A DNA stretch of 64,000 bases from DASSKP01 sp035695045 (GTDB lineage Bacteria > Actinomycetota > Actinomycetes > JAFAQI01), in NCBI GenBank assembly GCA_035695045.1, contig DASSEX010000051.1, positions 166,670 to 230,669 on the forward strand, written 5' to 3'. The position numbers and the translations under genes are program-made. Positions 25,449 through 34,400 of the stretch are shown piece by piece (position 1 is the stretch's first letter; each line of letters starts with the position of its first letter). The notes beneath the pieces were generated by a model, which saw only the letters and a program-made list of their open reading frames with translations, had not been told where the DNA came from and made no database searches.

Positions 25449-26379
25449 TCACGTCGGAACCGGCACGCTCGAGCAGCCGCAAGGGGTTGCTCCAGACGAC
25501 ACCGCGCAGCCAGTCGTCGCCCAGACCGAGCCGCACGAGCACCTCGAGCTGGTGTGCGTACGGGTGCGGGATGTTCGGAAAGTCCGCCCCGAAGACGACC
25601 TTCTCGGCGAGATCTGCCAGGCGCGGCGCCAGCCTGCGCCCGAGATCGGCCTGGTCACCGAAGGAGTCGGTGAAGCACATCGTCGTGTCGACGTGCACGT
25701 TGTCGTAACGCTCTGCCATGTCGAGGAACGCGTCGTACTCCGGCATGCCCATGTGCGCGACGACCGCGGTCAGCTGCGGGTGGCGGGCAAGCACATCGGC
25801 GAAGGGACCGGGACCGGTGAATGCGCCGGGAGCCGGACCACTTCCCACATGCGCGACGACCGGCACGCGCGCGTCCGACAACATCGCCCAGACGTCGTCG
25901 AGCACCGGCTCGCGAGGATCGAACCCACCGACCTGAACATGCACCTTGACGATGCGAGCGCCGCCGCGAAGCGCCTTGTCGACGTACGCCGACACCGACG
26001 GCTCGGGGAAGAGCGTCATCGTCTGCACGACGTCGCTGTGCTCCCGCGCGAAATCGGCGGCCCAGTCGTTCAACGACTCCGCCATCTGCGGCTTGTGGGC
26101 ATAGAGCAGCGACGAGAACGCACGCACGCCCATCGTGCGCAGACGGTCGAGCCGCTGCTCTTCGGGCCACCGGTAGTGGATCGGCCACTCGCGGCCGGTC
26201 AGCGGCCCCGCGCTGTCGAAGTAGCGCCACACCGCGTCGAGAAGGCGCTGCGGCATGAAGTGCACGTGCAAGTCGATGATCCCGGGCAGTCCGAGATGCC
26301 TCCAGAACCCGACGACGTCACCGTCGGCGCGTGGCGGCACCACGCCGTCGACCCGGGGCGCATCCGCGCCGTCGGTCAC
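25435..26379 (-). CDS. Amidohydrolase family (metal-dependent TIM-barrel) protein
   Basis: A 314-residue protein of the amidohydrolase-2 superfamily. The metal site is seen as IIDLHVHFMP (HxH), a further His in PVVAHVGSG, HMGMPEYDAF, and the Asp in VVFGADFPN. Members are hydrolases or decarboxylases acting on ring compounds. It overlaps the 3' end of the convergent LGFP gene by 14 bases, and its start overlaps the smpB stop (ATGA), so it is transcribed with smpB although functionally unrelated. Confidence 0.85.
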   Translation of the reverse strand: MTDGADAPRVDGVVPPRADGDVVGFWRHLGLPGIIDLHVHFMPQRLLDAVWRYFDSAGPLTGREWPIHYRWPEEQRLDRLRTMGVRAFSSLLYAHKPQMAESLNDWAADFAREHSDVVQTMTLFPEPSVSAYVDKALRGGARIVKVHVQVGGFDPREPVLDDVWAMLSDARVPVVAHVGSGPAPGAFTGPGPFADVLARHPQLTAVVAHMGMPEYDAFLDMAERYDNVHVDTTMCFTDSFGDQADLGRRLAPRLADLAEKVVFGADFPNIPHPYAHQLEVLVRLGLGDDWLRGVVWSNPLRLLERAGSDVIRRD

Positions 26380-26852
26380 ACCCGGCCCTTCGCCCGCCGG
26401 CCCACGGCACGCTCGATCTCCCGGGCGGCGTCTCGTTCGGCCAGGGACTGCCGCTTGTCGTAGGACCGCTTGCCGCGGGCGAGCGCGATCTCTACCTTCG
26501 CCTTGCCGTCCTTGAAGTACAGCGACAGCGGCACCAAGGTGAGTCCGCTCTCCTTCGTCTTGCCGACGAGCTTCGCGATCTGTTCACGGTGCAGCAACAG
26601 CTTGCGCGGCCGCCGCGGCTCGTGGTTGGTCCAGGAGCCCTGGTCGTACTCGGGGATGTGCGCGTTCTCCAGCCACACCTCGCCGTTCTTCACGTGCGCG
26701 TAGGCGTCGACGAGAGAAGCACGACCGGCGCGCAGCGACTTCACCTCCGTGCCCTGCAGCACCAGGCCGGCCTCGAGGATGTCCTCGAGGTGGTAGTCGT
26801 GCCGGGCCTTCTTGTTCTGTGCGATGAGCTTGCGGCCGGTCTCCTTCGCCAC
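26376..26852 (-). CDS. smpB: SsrA-binding protein SmpB
   Basis: A 158-residue partner of tmRNA in trans-translation. Full length with the family signatures IAQNKKARHDYHLEDILEAG, GTEVKSLRAGRASL, ENAHIPEYDQGS and RPRKLLLHREQI. The C-terminal basic tail (KRSYDKRQSLAERDAAREI) reaches into the mRNA channel. It lies between the S41 protease and the amidohydrolase, the usual actinobacterial ftsE-ftsX-smpB order. Its RNA partner is at 19650-20005. Confidence 0.97.
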   Translation of the reverse strand: MAKETGRKLIAQNKKARHDYHLEDILEAGLVLQGTEVKSLRAGRASLVDAYAHVKNGEVWLENAHIPEYDQGSWTNHEPRRPRKLLLHREQIAKLVGKTKESGLTLVPLSLYFKDGKAKVEIALARGKRSYDKRQSLAERDAAREIERAVGRRAKGRV

Positions 26853-26855
26853 CGG

Positions 26856-28019
26856 TCAGCCTCTGCCGCTGGTGCCGGCGTCGGCGGTCAGCCCGGAAAG
26901 CACCTCGACCGCCCGCTCCTGGAACAGTGCGGCGGGCGCGCGTGCCGGGACGGCGACGTCCGGCTCGATGCCCACACCGTCGAGCGACCGTCCGGCCGGC
27001 GTCAGGTAGTGGCCGACGGTCAACTCGAGCGCTGAGCCGTCGGACAGCCGCGTCGGTGCCTGCACGCTTCCCTTGCCGAACGTCCGCGAGCCGATGAGCA
27101 CCGCACGGCCCCGGTCCTGCAGCGCACCGGCGACGATCTCCGCCGCGCTCGCCGTGCCACCGTCCACGAGTACCACCAGGGGGATGCCGGTGTCGCCATG
27201 GCCGAGTGCGTCGAGAACGTGCGGCGCCGAGCCACGCTGGTCGTACGCAACCACCGGGCCGCCGTCGAGGAACGCCGACGCCGTCTCGACCGCCTCGGAC
27301 ATCAGCCCGCCCGGGTCGTCGCGGAGATCGAGGATGATTCCGCTGAGGTGCGCCATGCGTGCCCTGGCGACCTGGTCGCGCACCCAGCGACCGACACCGC
27401 GGGTGAACGCCGCGATCCGCAGCCGCTCCACGGTCGGCGAGACCATCACTGCGCTCACGTCGTCGTCACGGACAGCTGCGCGCGTCAGCCGCATCGTCAG
27501 CAGTGCCGACCCACGTCGTACCTGCACCGTGACCGCGCTGCCCACGTCGCCGCGCAGCTGCCCGACGACGTCGGCGACCGAGCGCCCGGCGACCGGCGCC
27601 CCCGCGACCTGGACAAGCACGTCGCGTGGCTTGAGACCGGCGTGCGCGGCCGGCGAGTCGGACTCCACGGAAAGGATCCGCATGCTGCCGTCCTGCGCGC
27701 GGTGCACCCACACGCCAACACCGGAGTAGCTGCCGGACAGCACCTGCTCGAAGCGCGCGAAGTCACTCGGGGCGTAGTAGGCGGACCACCGGTCGTCCAG
27801 CGCGTTGAGCATTCCTTCGACGGCCGCACGCTCGAGCTCGGCCGACGAGATCGGATGAACCGACCGCGCGGCAATGCGCTGCTCGGCCTCGTCGATCACG
27901 CTGCTGCGACGTGCGGTCGCTGGATGGCCGGAGAGAGCCATGGTGACCGCTCCCGCGGCGTACGCCGTCAGGACCGCTGCCGAGAGGGCGGCGATCCGCA
28001 ACGGCTTGGCACGCGGCAC
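26856..28019 (-). CDS. S41 family C-terminal processing protease
   Basis: A 387-residue exported serine protease. One N-terminal helix (IAALSAAVLTAYAAGAVTM) anchors it outside the membrane. A PDZ domain (about 95-175, GVGVWVHRAQDGSMRI and GLKPRDVLVQVAGAPV) precedes the catalytic domain with the Ser in DGGTASAAEIVAGAL and the Lys in GSRTFGKGSVQ, a Ser/Lys dyad. The GTG start follows TGGAG. Between ftsX and smpB it is well placed to trim wall or division proteins, but its substrate is unknown. Confidence 0.9.
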   Translation of the reverse strand: MPRAKPLRIAALSAAVLTAYAAGAVTMALSGHPATARRSSVIDEAEQRIAARSVHPISSAELERAAVEGMLNALDDRWSAYYAPSDFARFEQVLSGSYSGVGVWVHRAQDGSMRILSVESDSPAAHAGLKPRDVLVQVAGAPVAGRSVADVVGQLRGDVGSAVTVQVRRGSALLTMRLTRAAVRDDDVSAVMVSPTVERLRIAAFTRGVGRWVRDQVARARMAHLSGIILDLRDDPGGLMSEAVETASAFLDGGPVVAYDQRGSAPHVLDALGHGDTGIPLVVLVDGGTASAAEIVAGALQDRGRAVLIGSRTFGKGSVQAPTRLSDGSALELTVGHYLTPAGRSLDGVGIEPDVAVPARAPAALFQERAVEVLSGLTADAGTSGRG

Positions 28020-28061
28020 CGCTCCAGGATAGGTGCCGGTCAGACGCGGCGTCGCGCGCGA

Positions 28062-28940
28062 TCAGACCCGCAGGTAGCGCTGCAGGGTGAGCAGGGAGGT
28101 CAGGCCGGCCAGCAGTACGCCGACGACGAGAAGGATCGGCACGATGCTGAGCACGTCATTCCAGCCGACGTAGTTGACGACGTTGCCGAACATGGCGTGC
28201 ACACCACCGTCGATCAGCAGCACTTTGACGAGTACGACGCCGAGCGACGCTCCGATGCCACCGATGAGGCCGGCCACCGCCCCTTCCAGGACGAACGGTC
28301 CCTGGATATAGAGGTCGGAGGCTCCGACCAGGCGCATGATGCGAGTCTCGCGACGCCGGCTCATCGCCGACATGCGCACGGTGTTGAGGATGAGCAACAC
28401 CGCCGCCAGCAGCGCGACACCGGCCGCGAACAGGCCCGCAGCCTGGCCCTTGTTGAGCAACCGGAAGAAGCGTTCGAGCGCTTTCGACCGGCCCTGCACC
28501 TCGTCGACGCCGGGCATGTTCTGCACCGCGCTCGACACGACGAGGTATTTCTGCGGGTCCTTGAGCTGCACGCGGTAGGACTCCGGAAGGGCCGAGCAGG
28601 GCGTGTTGTCGACCAGCGACTTCACGTCCTGGAACTGCTTGCGGAAGCGCGCGCACGCCTGCGACTGCGACTCGTAATAGACCCGCTTGACCTGCGGGAG
28701 GTGGTTGAGCTCCGAGGCGATCGCGTCTCGCTGCGGCTGGGTGACGTCTTTGGTGAGGAAGACCGAGACCTGGATCTTGTCGAACCAGAAGTCCTTCATC
28801 GTGCTGATCTGCTTGCTCGCGAGCAGCGCTGATCCGAGCATGCCCAGAGAGATCACGACAGTGAGCACGAGAGCGGCGAGCATGCTGACGTTGCGGATGA
28901 GGCCGAGCCAGGTCTCGGACAGGATGAAGCGCAGGCGCAC
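28062..28940 (-). CDS. ftsX: Cell division protein FtsX
   Basis: A 292-residue membrane subunit of the FtsEX complex. There are four membrane helices: one near residues 20-45, then three after about residue 170 (AAGLFAAGVALLAAVLLIL and two more). Between them is the extracellular loop with VSVFLTKDVTQPQRDAI and CARFRKQFQDVKSLV, which in other actinobacteria binds and activates wall hydrolases such as RipC. The GTG start is 12 bases downstream of ftsE. Confidence 0.97.
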   Translation of the reverse strand: MRLRFILSETWLGLIRNVSMLAALVLTVVISLGMLGSALLASKQISTMKDFWFDKIQVSVFLTKDVTQPQRDAIASELNHLPQVKRVYYESQSQACARFRKQFQDVKSLVDNTPCSALPESYRVQLKDPQKYLVVSSAVQNMPGVDEVQGRSKALERFFRLLNKGQAAGLFAAGVALLAAVLLILNTVRMSAMSRRRETRIMRLVGASDLYIQGPFVLEGAVAGLIGGIGASLGVVLVKVLLIDGGVHAMFGNVVNYVGWNDVLSIVPILLVVGVLLAGLTSLLTLQRYLRV

Positions 28941-28952
28941 GAGTCGGTCTCC

Positions 28953-29642
28953 TCAGCGGGCGTAGCCGTAGACACCACGGCTCTGGTCACGCATGACGTG
29001 GCCGTTGTCGAGCTCGATGACGCGGCGGCGCATCGAGTCGACGATGTGCGAGTCGTGCGTCGCCATGACGACCGTCGTGCCGGTGCGGTTGATCCGGTCG
29101 AGCAGCCGCATGATGCCGACGCTGGTCGACGGGTCGAGGTTGCCGGTGGGCTCATCGGCGAGCAGGATCATCGGCCGGTTGACGAAGGCCCGCGCGATGG
29201 CGACGCGCTGCTGCTCACCGCCGCTGAGCTCGTTGGGCATCCGGTCTTCCTTGCCGGCGAGGCCGACGAGATCGAGCACTTCCGGCACGACCTTCGCGAT
29301 CGTGTGCCGTGGCTTGCCGATGACTTCGAGCGCGAACGCGACGTTCTCGCGCACCGTCTTGTTGGGGAGGAGCAGGAAGTCCTGGAAGACGGTGCCGATC
29401 TGCCGGCGAAGGTGCGGCACCTTCCAGTGGGACAGCCGGGCGAGCTCCTTGCCGGCGACCCAGATCTCCCCCTGATTGGGCTTCTCCTCCTTGAGGACCA
29501 ACCGGAGAAACGTCGACTTTCCGGATCCGGACTGGCCGACGATGAAGACGAACTCGCCCTTTTCGATCTCCACCGTGACGTCGGCGAGCGCCGCCCGGGC
29601 GCTCGTGGGGTAGAACTTGGTCACGTTCTGGAACCGAATCAT
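28953..29642 (-). CDS. ftsE: Cell division ATP-binding protein FtsE
   Basis: A 229-residue ABC ATPase. Walker A is VGQSGSGKSTFLR, the signature motif LSGGEQQRVAIARA and Walker B PMILLADEPTGNLD. ATP hydrolysis drives FtsX to switch on peptidoglycan hydrolases at the septum. It is the first gene of the run ftsE-ftsX-S41 protease-smpB-amidohydrolase; the spacing of 12-42 bases or less suggests one operon. Confidence 0.97.
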   Translation of the reverse strand: MIRFQNVTKFYPTSARAALADVTVEIEKGEFVFIVGQSGSGKSTFLRLVLKEEKPNQGEIWVAGKELARLSHWKVPHLRRQIGTVFQDFLLLPNKTVRENVAFALEVIGKPRHTIAKVVPEVLDLVGLAGKEDRMPNELSGGEQQRVAIARAFVNRPMILLADEPTGNLDPSTSVGIMRLLDRINRTGTTVVMATHDSHIVDSMRRRVIELDNGHVMRDQSRGVYGYAR

Positions 29643-29756
29643 CGCCTCGACTCTAACCGGCGGGGCTCAACCCGAGCCGCTTCTCGGCCGACGAGGTTGG
29701 GAGCGCGTCGGATCGGGGCATTCTGGGCTCGAGAACCACGTGGAAGGGAGCCGGGC

Positions 29757-29939
29757 ATGTGCTGTGAGCGGCTCCTGTGCGCCCGGTGCGCGGCGCCGGT
29801 CGCCGACGGCGGCTGCGCCACATGCCGAGCGGCCCGCGCGGAGCTTCATCCCCACGCGGGCCTGCCCGTCACCACTCTCGTCGACGTTGTCGCCGTACTC
29901 CTGGCGCTCGCGGCGATCTTGCAGTCGCTAGCTCGCTGA
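29757..29939 (+). CDS. Small Cys-rich membrane protein (zinc ribbon plus helix)
   Basis: A 60-residue protein with GGAAGGGAG before its ATG. The N-terminus has six Cys (MCCERLLCARCAAP and GGCATCRAA), with CxxC pairs fit for one zinc site. The C-terminus is a single helix (LVDVVAVLLALAAILQSLA). It is the only plus-strand gene between ftsE and the surface proteins, and its end overlaps the end of the LPFTG gene by 12 bases. Function unknown. Confidence 0.6.
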   Translation: MCCERLLCARCAAPVADGGCATCRAARAELHPHAGLPVTTLVDVVAVLLALAAILQSLAR

Positions 29940-31130
29940 CACCCCGTCCTGGCGCTTGCGGCCGAGGACGTTGAGCGCTCCACCGACGGCGAGCATCACG
30001 GCACCGAGCAGCGCGGCCAGTGCGGTCGGCATGCCGGTGAACGGAAGCTGCGCCTTCTCACCCTGGACCGCCGGCTTCGGCGTCTTGGGTGTCCGGACGA
30101 CCTTCTCGCCGAGGACGCTGGTGCAGTTCTTGGCGTAGGAGTGGGTCGTCGCCGTGAGCCCCGGTGCACTGACCGTGACGGTGCCGGTGGTGTCCTCCTT
30201 GACCTTGTAGGACAGCCGGACGATCTGGTCGGCGCGCACCGTCACGTGCTTCGTCGCACCGCTCGGCGTGACGATGGTGAAGGTGACCGGGTCGGTCGTC
30301 GTGTTGTCGACCTTCATGTTGGTCAGGGTCACCGAGATACCGCTCTTGCACGAGTTGGCGAAGGAGACCGCGGGATCGGTCACCGGCTGCTGCGGTGCGC
30401 AACCCTCGTTGTCGCGTGTCGCGGTCGCCAGCTGGTTCTCGCTGTTCTTGTCGTAGACGGTCACCGTCGACTTGGTCGAGTCCCACGTCACGTTCACCAG
30501 CTGCTCGCCACCCGCGGAGACGCTGATGTCCTGGTCCGTCTCGTTGCCCGCAGGGCTGATGACGAACTCGGCGTCACCGCTGCCGGCGTCGAGCGTGACG
30601 ACGGCCTGGTCACAGGACGGGCTGATGGACGCCGACGGGTCGACAGTCACCGGCGGCGGGTTGACCTCCGCCGGCCCTGTGCAGGCGAACCAGTGGCTGA
30701 TCGTCGGAACGTTCGTCGGCGGGTTGCCGACCAAGGGGGCATGGATGTCACCGACCGGCAGCTCGTTGGAGGCGAAGAACGAGGCGTCGTAGATGTTGTA
30801 ACCGTCGCCACCCTTCACGACCAGGGCATCGATCTGCTGGCCGTCGGCAACCGCCTTGACGGTCAGGTCTTTACCGTCGCTGGCGATGTTCCAGCCGTCG
30901 GCGACGTAGTCGCCGGTTCCGCCACCGATCTGCGTCGCGTCGCTCATGCCGATCTGCGCACAGGTCGTGACGTTGCCGGAGTACGACGTCACCCCTGCCC
31001 GGTCGTCACCGGACGGCGGCGCGGGTTTGGCCGATCCTGCGAGCGCGACACCGCCGAGGAATGGTGTGACGGCGGCGGCGGCGAGGGCTCCACCGGCGAA
31101 TCGCATGAGACGTGCAGAGTGCCGGTGCAT
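29928..31130 (-). CDS. LPFTG-anchored surface protein
   Basis: A 400-residue wall protein. The ATG at 31130 has AAGGGG ahead and starts a signal peptide (ending GVALAGSA). The first mature domain (about 35-150) includes QQIDALVVKGGDGYNIYD, a module common at the N-terminus of actinobacterial LPxTG proteins. Two beta-sandwich regions with paired Cys follow. The end has VLGEKVVRTPKTPKP, then LPFTG, a membrane helix and RKR: a sortase signal. It shares its leader RNA and the VLGEKVV stem with the 1406-residue neighbour. Role in adhesion or surface layer is likely but unproved. Confidence 0.88.
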   Translation of the reverse strand: MHRHSARLMRFAGGALAAAAVTPFLGGVALAGSAKPAPPSGDDRAGVTSYSGNVTTCAQIGMSDATQIGGGTGDYVADGWNIASDGKDLTVKAVADGQQIDALVVKGGDGYNIYDASFFASNELPVGDIHAPLVGNPPTNVPTISHWFACTGPAEVNPPPVTVDPSASISPSCDQAVVTLDAGSGDAEFVISPAGNETDQDISVSAGGEQLVNVTWDSTKSTVTVYDKNSENQLATATRDNEGCAPQQPVTDPAVSFANSCKSGISVTLTNMKVDNTTTDPVTFTIVTPSGATKHVTVRADQIVRLSYKVKEDTTGTVTVSAPGLTATTHSYAKNCTSVLGEKVVRTPKTPKPAVQGEKAQLPFTGMPTALAALLGAVMLAVGGALNVLGRKRQDGVSAS

Positions 31131-31154
31131 CCCGACCCCTTCGACGCAGGTCAG

Positions 31155-31239
31155 GGTCGGTCTCACCACTGGCTCCTCGCGACCAGCTCCCGCTGTGGGA
31201 GTGGTGACCGTTTCGACCGGTCGCGACTCGTAGCCCCCC
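31155..31239 (-). ncRNA. Conserved structured leader A before an LPFTG gene
   Basis: 85 bases of 5' leader ending 24 bases before the start codon. It matches leader B (35702-35790) closely: both begin with GGGGGGCT and end with GCCASTGGTGAGACCGACC, and both contain CGCGACC paired with GGTCGCG. The central hairpin differs in sequence but not in shape (CTCCC/GGGAG here), which is compensatory change. CGGTCACC can also pair with GGTGAGACCG across the stem as a possible pseudoknot. This looks like a cis-regulatory RNA or riboswitch; the ligand is unknown. Confidence 0.6.
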
Positions 31240-31397
31240 GGCGCCCGTGGGCCAGGCGCGGGATAACGGTGCGTGATCGCGCGACTGCAGTCAATGATTT
31301 GGACCGAAGTGCCGTCGTCCGACGGCAAAAATAGTCCAAGAGGATGATGCGTACCGTCGGGCAACGACACATTTCGCCAGCTTTGTGCGACCAGACA

Positions 31398-31433
31398 TGA
31401 CTGTGGGCCCCGGTCACCCGGGGCCCACAGTCA
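31398..31433 (-). terminator. Perfect 16-bp hairpin terminator after the large LPFTG gene
   Basis: TGACTGTGGGCCCCGG and its exact complement flank the loop TCAC, 14 bases after the stop of the 1406-residue gene. The stem is perfect; no U tract follows. It should separate the two LPFTG genes into two transcripts, each with its own leader. Confidence 0.8.
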
Positions 31434-31447
31434 CTCGCAGTTACCCG

Positions 31448-34400
31448 TTACTCGTCGCCGTCCTCCCGACGGCGCACCCGCGTCAGGACCGCGCCGACGC
31501 AGAGCATGAACAGCGCCAGCAGGGCTGCCGGCCGCAGCGGCACTGCCGACCCGGTGAAGGGCAGGACCGACGGCTTCGGCTGAGGCTTGACGACCTTCTC
31601 GCCCAGGACTGCGGTCACAGGGACGACGACCTGGTTGGACGGCGTCTTCTGCTGCTGCAAGGACTGGACGAATCCGACGTTGTCGATCTGCTCGGCCGGG
31701 ATGGCGCCGTTGGCTGCCGGCGTCGGGCTGTCGATCGTCACCTTGAAGGTCAGCACCACGGCCGGGTCACCGGGGTTGTATGTGCCGACGTCCCACGTGA
31801 GCAGGTGCTGGCTCGCGTCGTACGTCGCGATGCAGCCGGTGGAACAGGTTGCGGAGCCGTCGACGTACGTCGTCTTGCCGGAGGTGGTGTCAGCCGGGTC
31901 GTACCCAGGGATGTAGTCGGTGACGACGACATTCGTGTGCTTGAGCTGACCCGGTGCCGGCTCCGTCATGGTGAGTGTGTAGGTGAGGGTGTTGTTGGGG
32001 TCACCCGCCGTGTAGCTGCCCGTCGTCGGCGTGACCGACTTGTTCAGCTGGAGCGGGCCGGTGAGCCGGGTGTTGGTGAACGAGATCTCTCCCGGCACCG
32101 TCACGGTCGGAGGCCCATCGCCCGGGTCCGGCGAGACCTGGGTCAACTGCCAGCCTTCCGTCGTCCGCTCGGTGACCGTGCAGACGACGTCCGTCGGGAT
32201 CGGCGTGCTGGTGGCACTTGCCGTCGCCGAGTCGGCCGTGTCGATGGTCAGCGTCTGGTTGTACGCCGGGTCCTCGGCGCACTTGATGTCGAAGACGAAG
32301 ACCGTGGATGCGCCGGCAACGTCGCCGACCCTCGTCTTGTCGACGGTGATGACACCCATGTCCCGCTTGTTGGTGAAGTTCACCGTGTTGGCGCTTCCGT
32401 CAACCGCAGCGGCGACCGCGGTGCCGACCGTGGGGTCCTCGCCGTGCGGCGTGACGCTCTCGAGCGTCCAGTGGGCGTAGCTGCCGACCTCGGTCACGGT
32501 GCAGGGGTCATCCGTCGGGATGACGTCAGCGGTGGATGCGCTGCCGGTTCCCTCGCTGGCGTCGATGACCAGGTCCGGGAGCAGAGACTGGTCCACACCG
32601 TCACAGGCGACGTGGAACGTGAAGGACGTCTCGGCACCCGCGATGTCGCCGTCGAGTGTCTTGACCACGGTCACGTGGCCGTAGTCACGGAGGTTCGTGA
32701 CAGTGACGAGGTTGCTGTCCGAACCGGCCACGACCACGCCGCCGTCCGGCGAGACCGCCTCGAGCGTCCAGTGCGCGTAGTCGCCGGTCTCCGTCACGGT
32801 GCAGCTGACACCGGTCGGGATCACATCGCCAGACGACCACGTGTCGTCGACGGTCGGGTCGATCGACGGGGTGAACGTGTGCGAGTACGAGCCGTCCTGC
32901 GAGGCGCAGGCCACGGAGAAGGTGAAGCTGTGCTCCGCGCCGGCGACCGGACCGTCCAGCACCTTCTTGACCTCGACGCTGCCGAGGTTGCGGGTGTTGG
33001 TGAAGGTCACCGTGTTGCCCGAGCCGTCGGTCGTCGCGGAGGTGGCGCCTCCGTTGCTCGGCACGGTCTCGGTCAGCGACCAGTTGCTGCCCGGGTCCGC
33101 CTCGGTGATCGTGCAGCTGACGCCGATCGGGATGACGTCGTCGCTCGAGTTCGAGCCGGAACCGGTCGACGCGTCCACCGTGATCTGACCGGTGTAGGCG
33201 CCGTTGGCGCAGCTGTAGTTGAACGTGAAGGTCGTGCCCGCGTCCGCGATCGGGCCGGACAGCACCTTGTCGACCGTGATGTGTCCGAGGACGCGGGTGT
33301 TGGTGATGGTGACGGTGTTGCTGTCACTGTTGGTCGTGGACGAGGTGGCGCTGCCGTCGACCGGCGAGGACGTCGACGTCCAGTCGGCACCCGGGTCGGT
33401 CTCGGTGATGGTGCAGCTGACACCGGTCGGGATCACGTCGCCGGTCTGGTCGTAGCCGGAGCCGACGACCTCCAGCGTGCCGTGGTAGGTGCCACCGGCG
33501 CAGGTCCAGTTGAAGTGGAAGTCGGTCGGCGCACCGGCGACGTCACCACTGATGACCTTGTGCACCCGGATGTGTCCGAGCACGCGCTGGTTGGTGATGG
33601 TGACCGTGTTGGTTGAGCCGTCCGTCTGGGCCGAGATCACCCCACCGTTGCTCGGGTTCGAGCTCTCGAACGTCCAACCGGTCGGCGGGGTCTGTTCGGT
33701 GATGGTGCACGGCGTGCCGGTCGGGATGACGTTGTCCGTGCTCGCCGAGCCGGCGCCCGTGACGTGCAGCGTCGTGGAGAAGTTGATCGACGGGCAGGAG
33801 ACGTCGAACGCGAACGTGTCGGCGGCACCGGCGACCGGGCCGTCGAGCACCTTGGTCACGGTGACGTGGCCGAGGTCGCGCGTGTCGTAGATGTCCTTGC
33901 TGACCGTGTCGCAGAGCTTGACCGGGCCGCTGATGCTGGCGGCGGCTGCCGAGTAGCCCGGTGCCGGCGTTTCACTGATCGTGTAGCCACCAGTGCTCGG
34001 GTCAACCGTCACGGGCGAGCCGGTCTGGCTGGTCTGGCCCTGCGGGATCGTGATCGACGTCGTCCAGGAGCTGGTCGGGTGGTCGACGCTGGTGATGGTG
34101 AAGCCGAACGTGGCGCCGCCGGAGGCCGTCGGAGCGATGTCGACGTGCTTGGTCAGCGTGATCGTCGGCTGATCGGCGACGACGTGGATCGTCACGTCAG
34201 CGCTGGCGGTCGCCGGGTTGTCGCTGGCGCTCGCCGTGCCGCCGTCGCTCGGAAGGAGCGACACGCCATCGCGAAGCGTCACGTTGAAGTTGCCGGGCGT
34301 GGTCGCTTTGACGATCTTCGAGATCGAGTAGTTGCCGCTGCCGGTGACACCGTTCTTGTGGAACGTGTCGGTCGTGTCGAACGCGCTCATGGCCGGCGAG

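Noticed and set aside
27198..28832. 544-codon plus-strand frame opposite ftsX and the S41 protease
   Set aside because: Antisense of two certain genes, no recognisable family.
31155..31239. c-di-AMP (ydaO) riboswitch call for the LPFTG leaders
   Set aside because: Only a short part resembles that class; the length (85-89 bases) and the conserved stems do not fit, so the leader is left unnamed.
31385..33616. 743-codon plus-strand frame opposite the DUF5979 repeats
   Set aside because: Shadow of the repeat codons; composition is Arg/Gly/Asp low complexity and there is no start signal.
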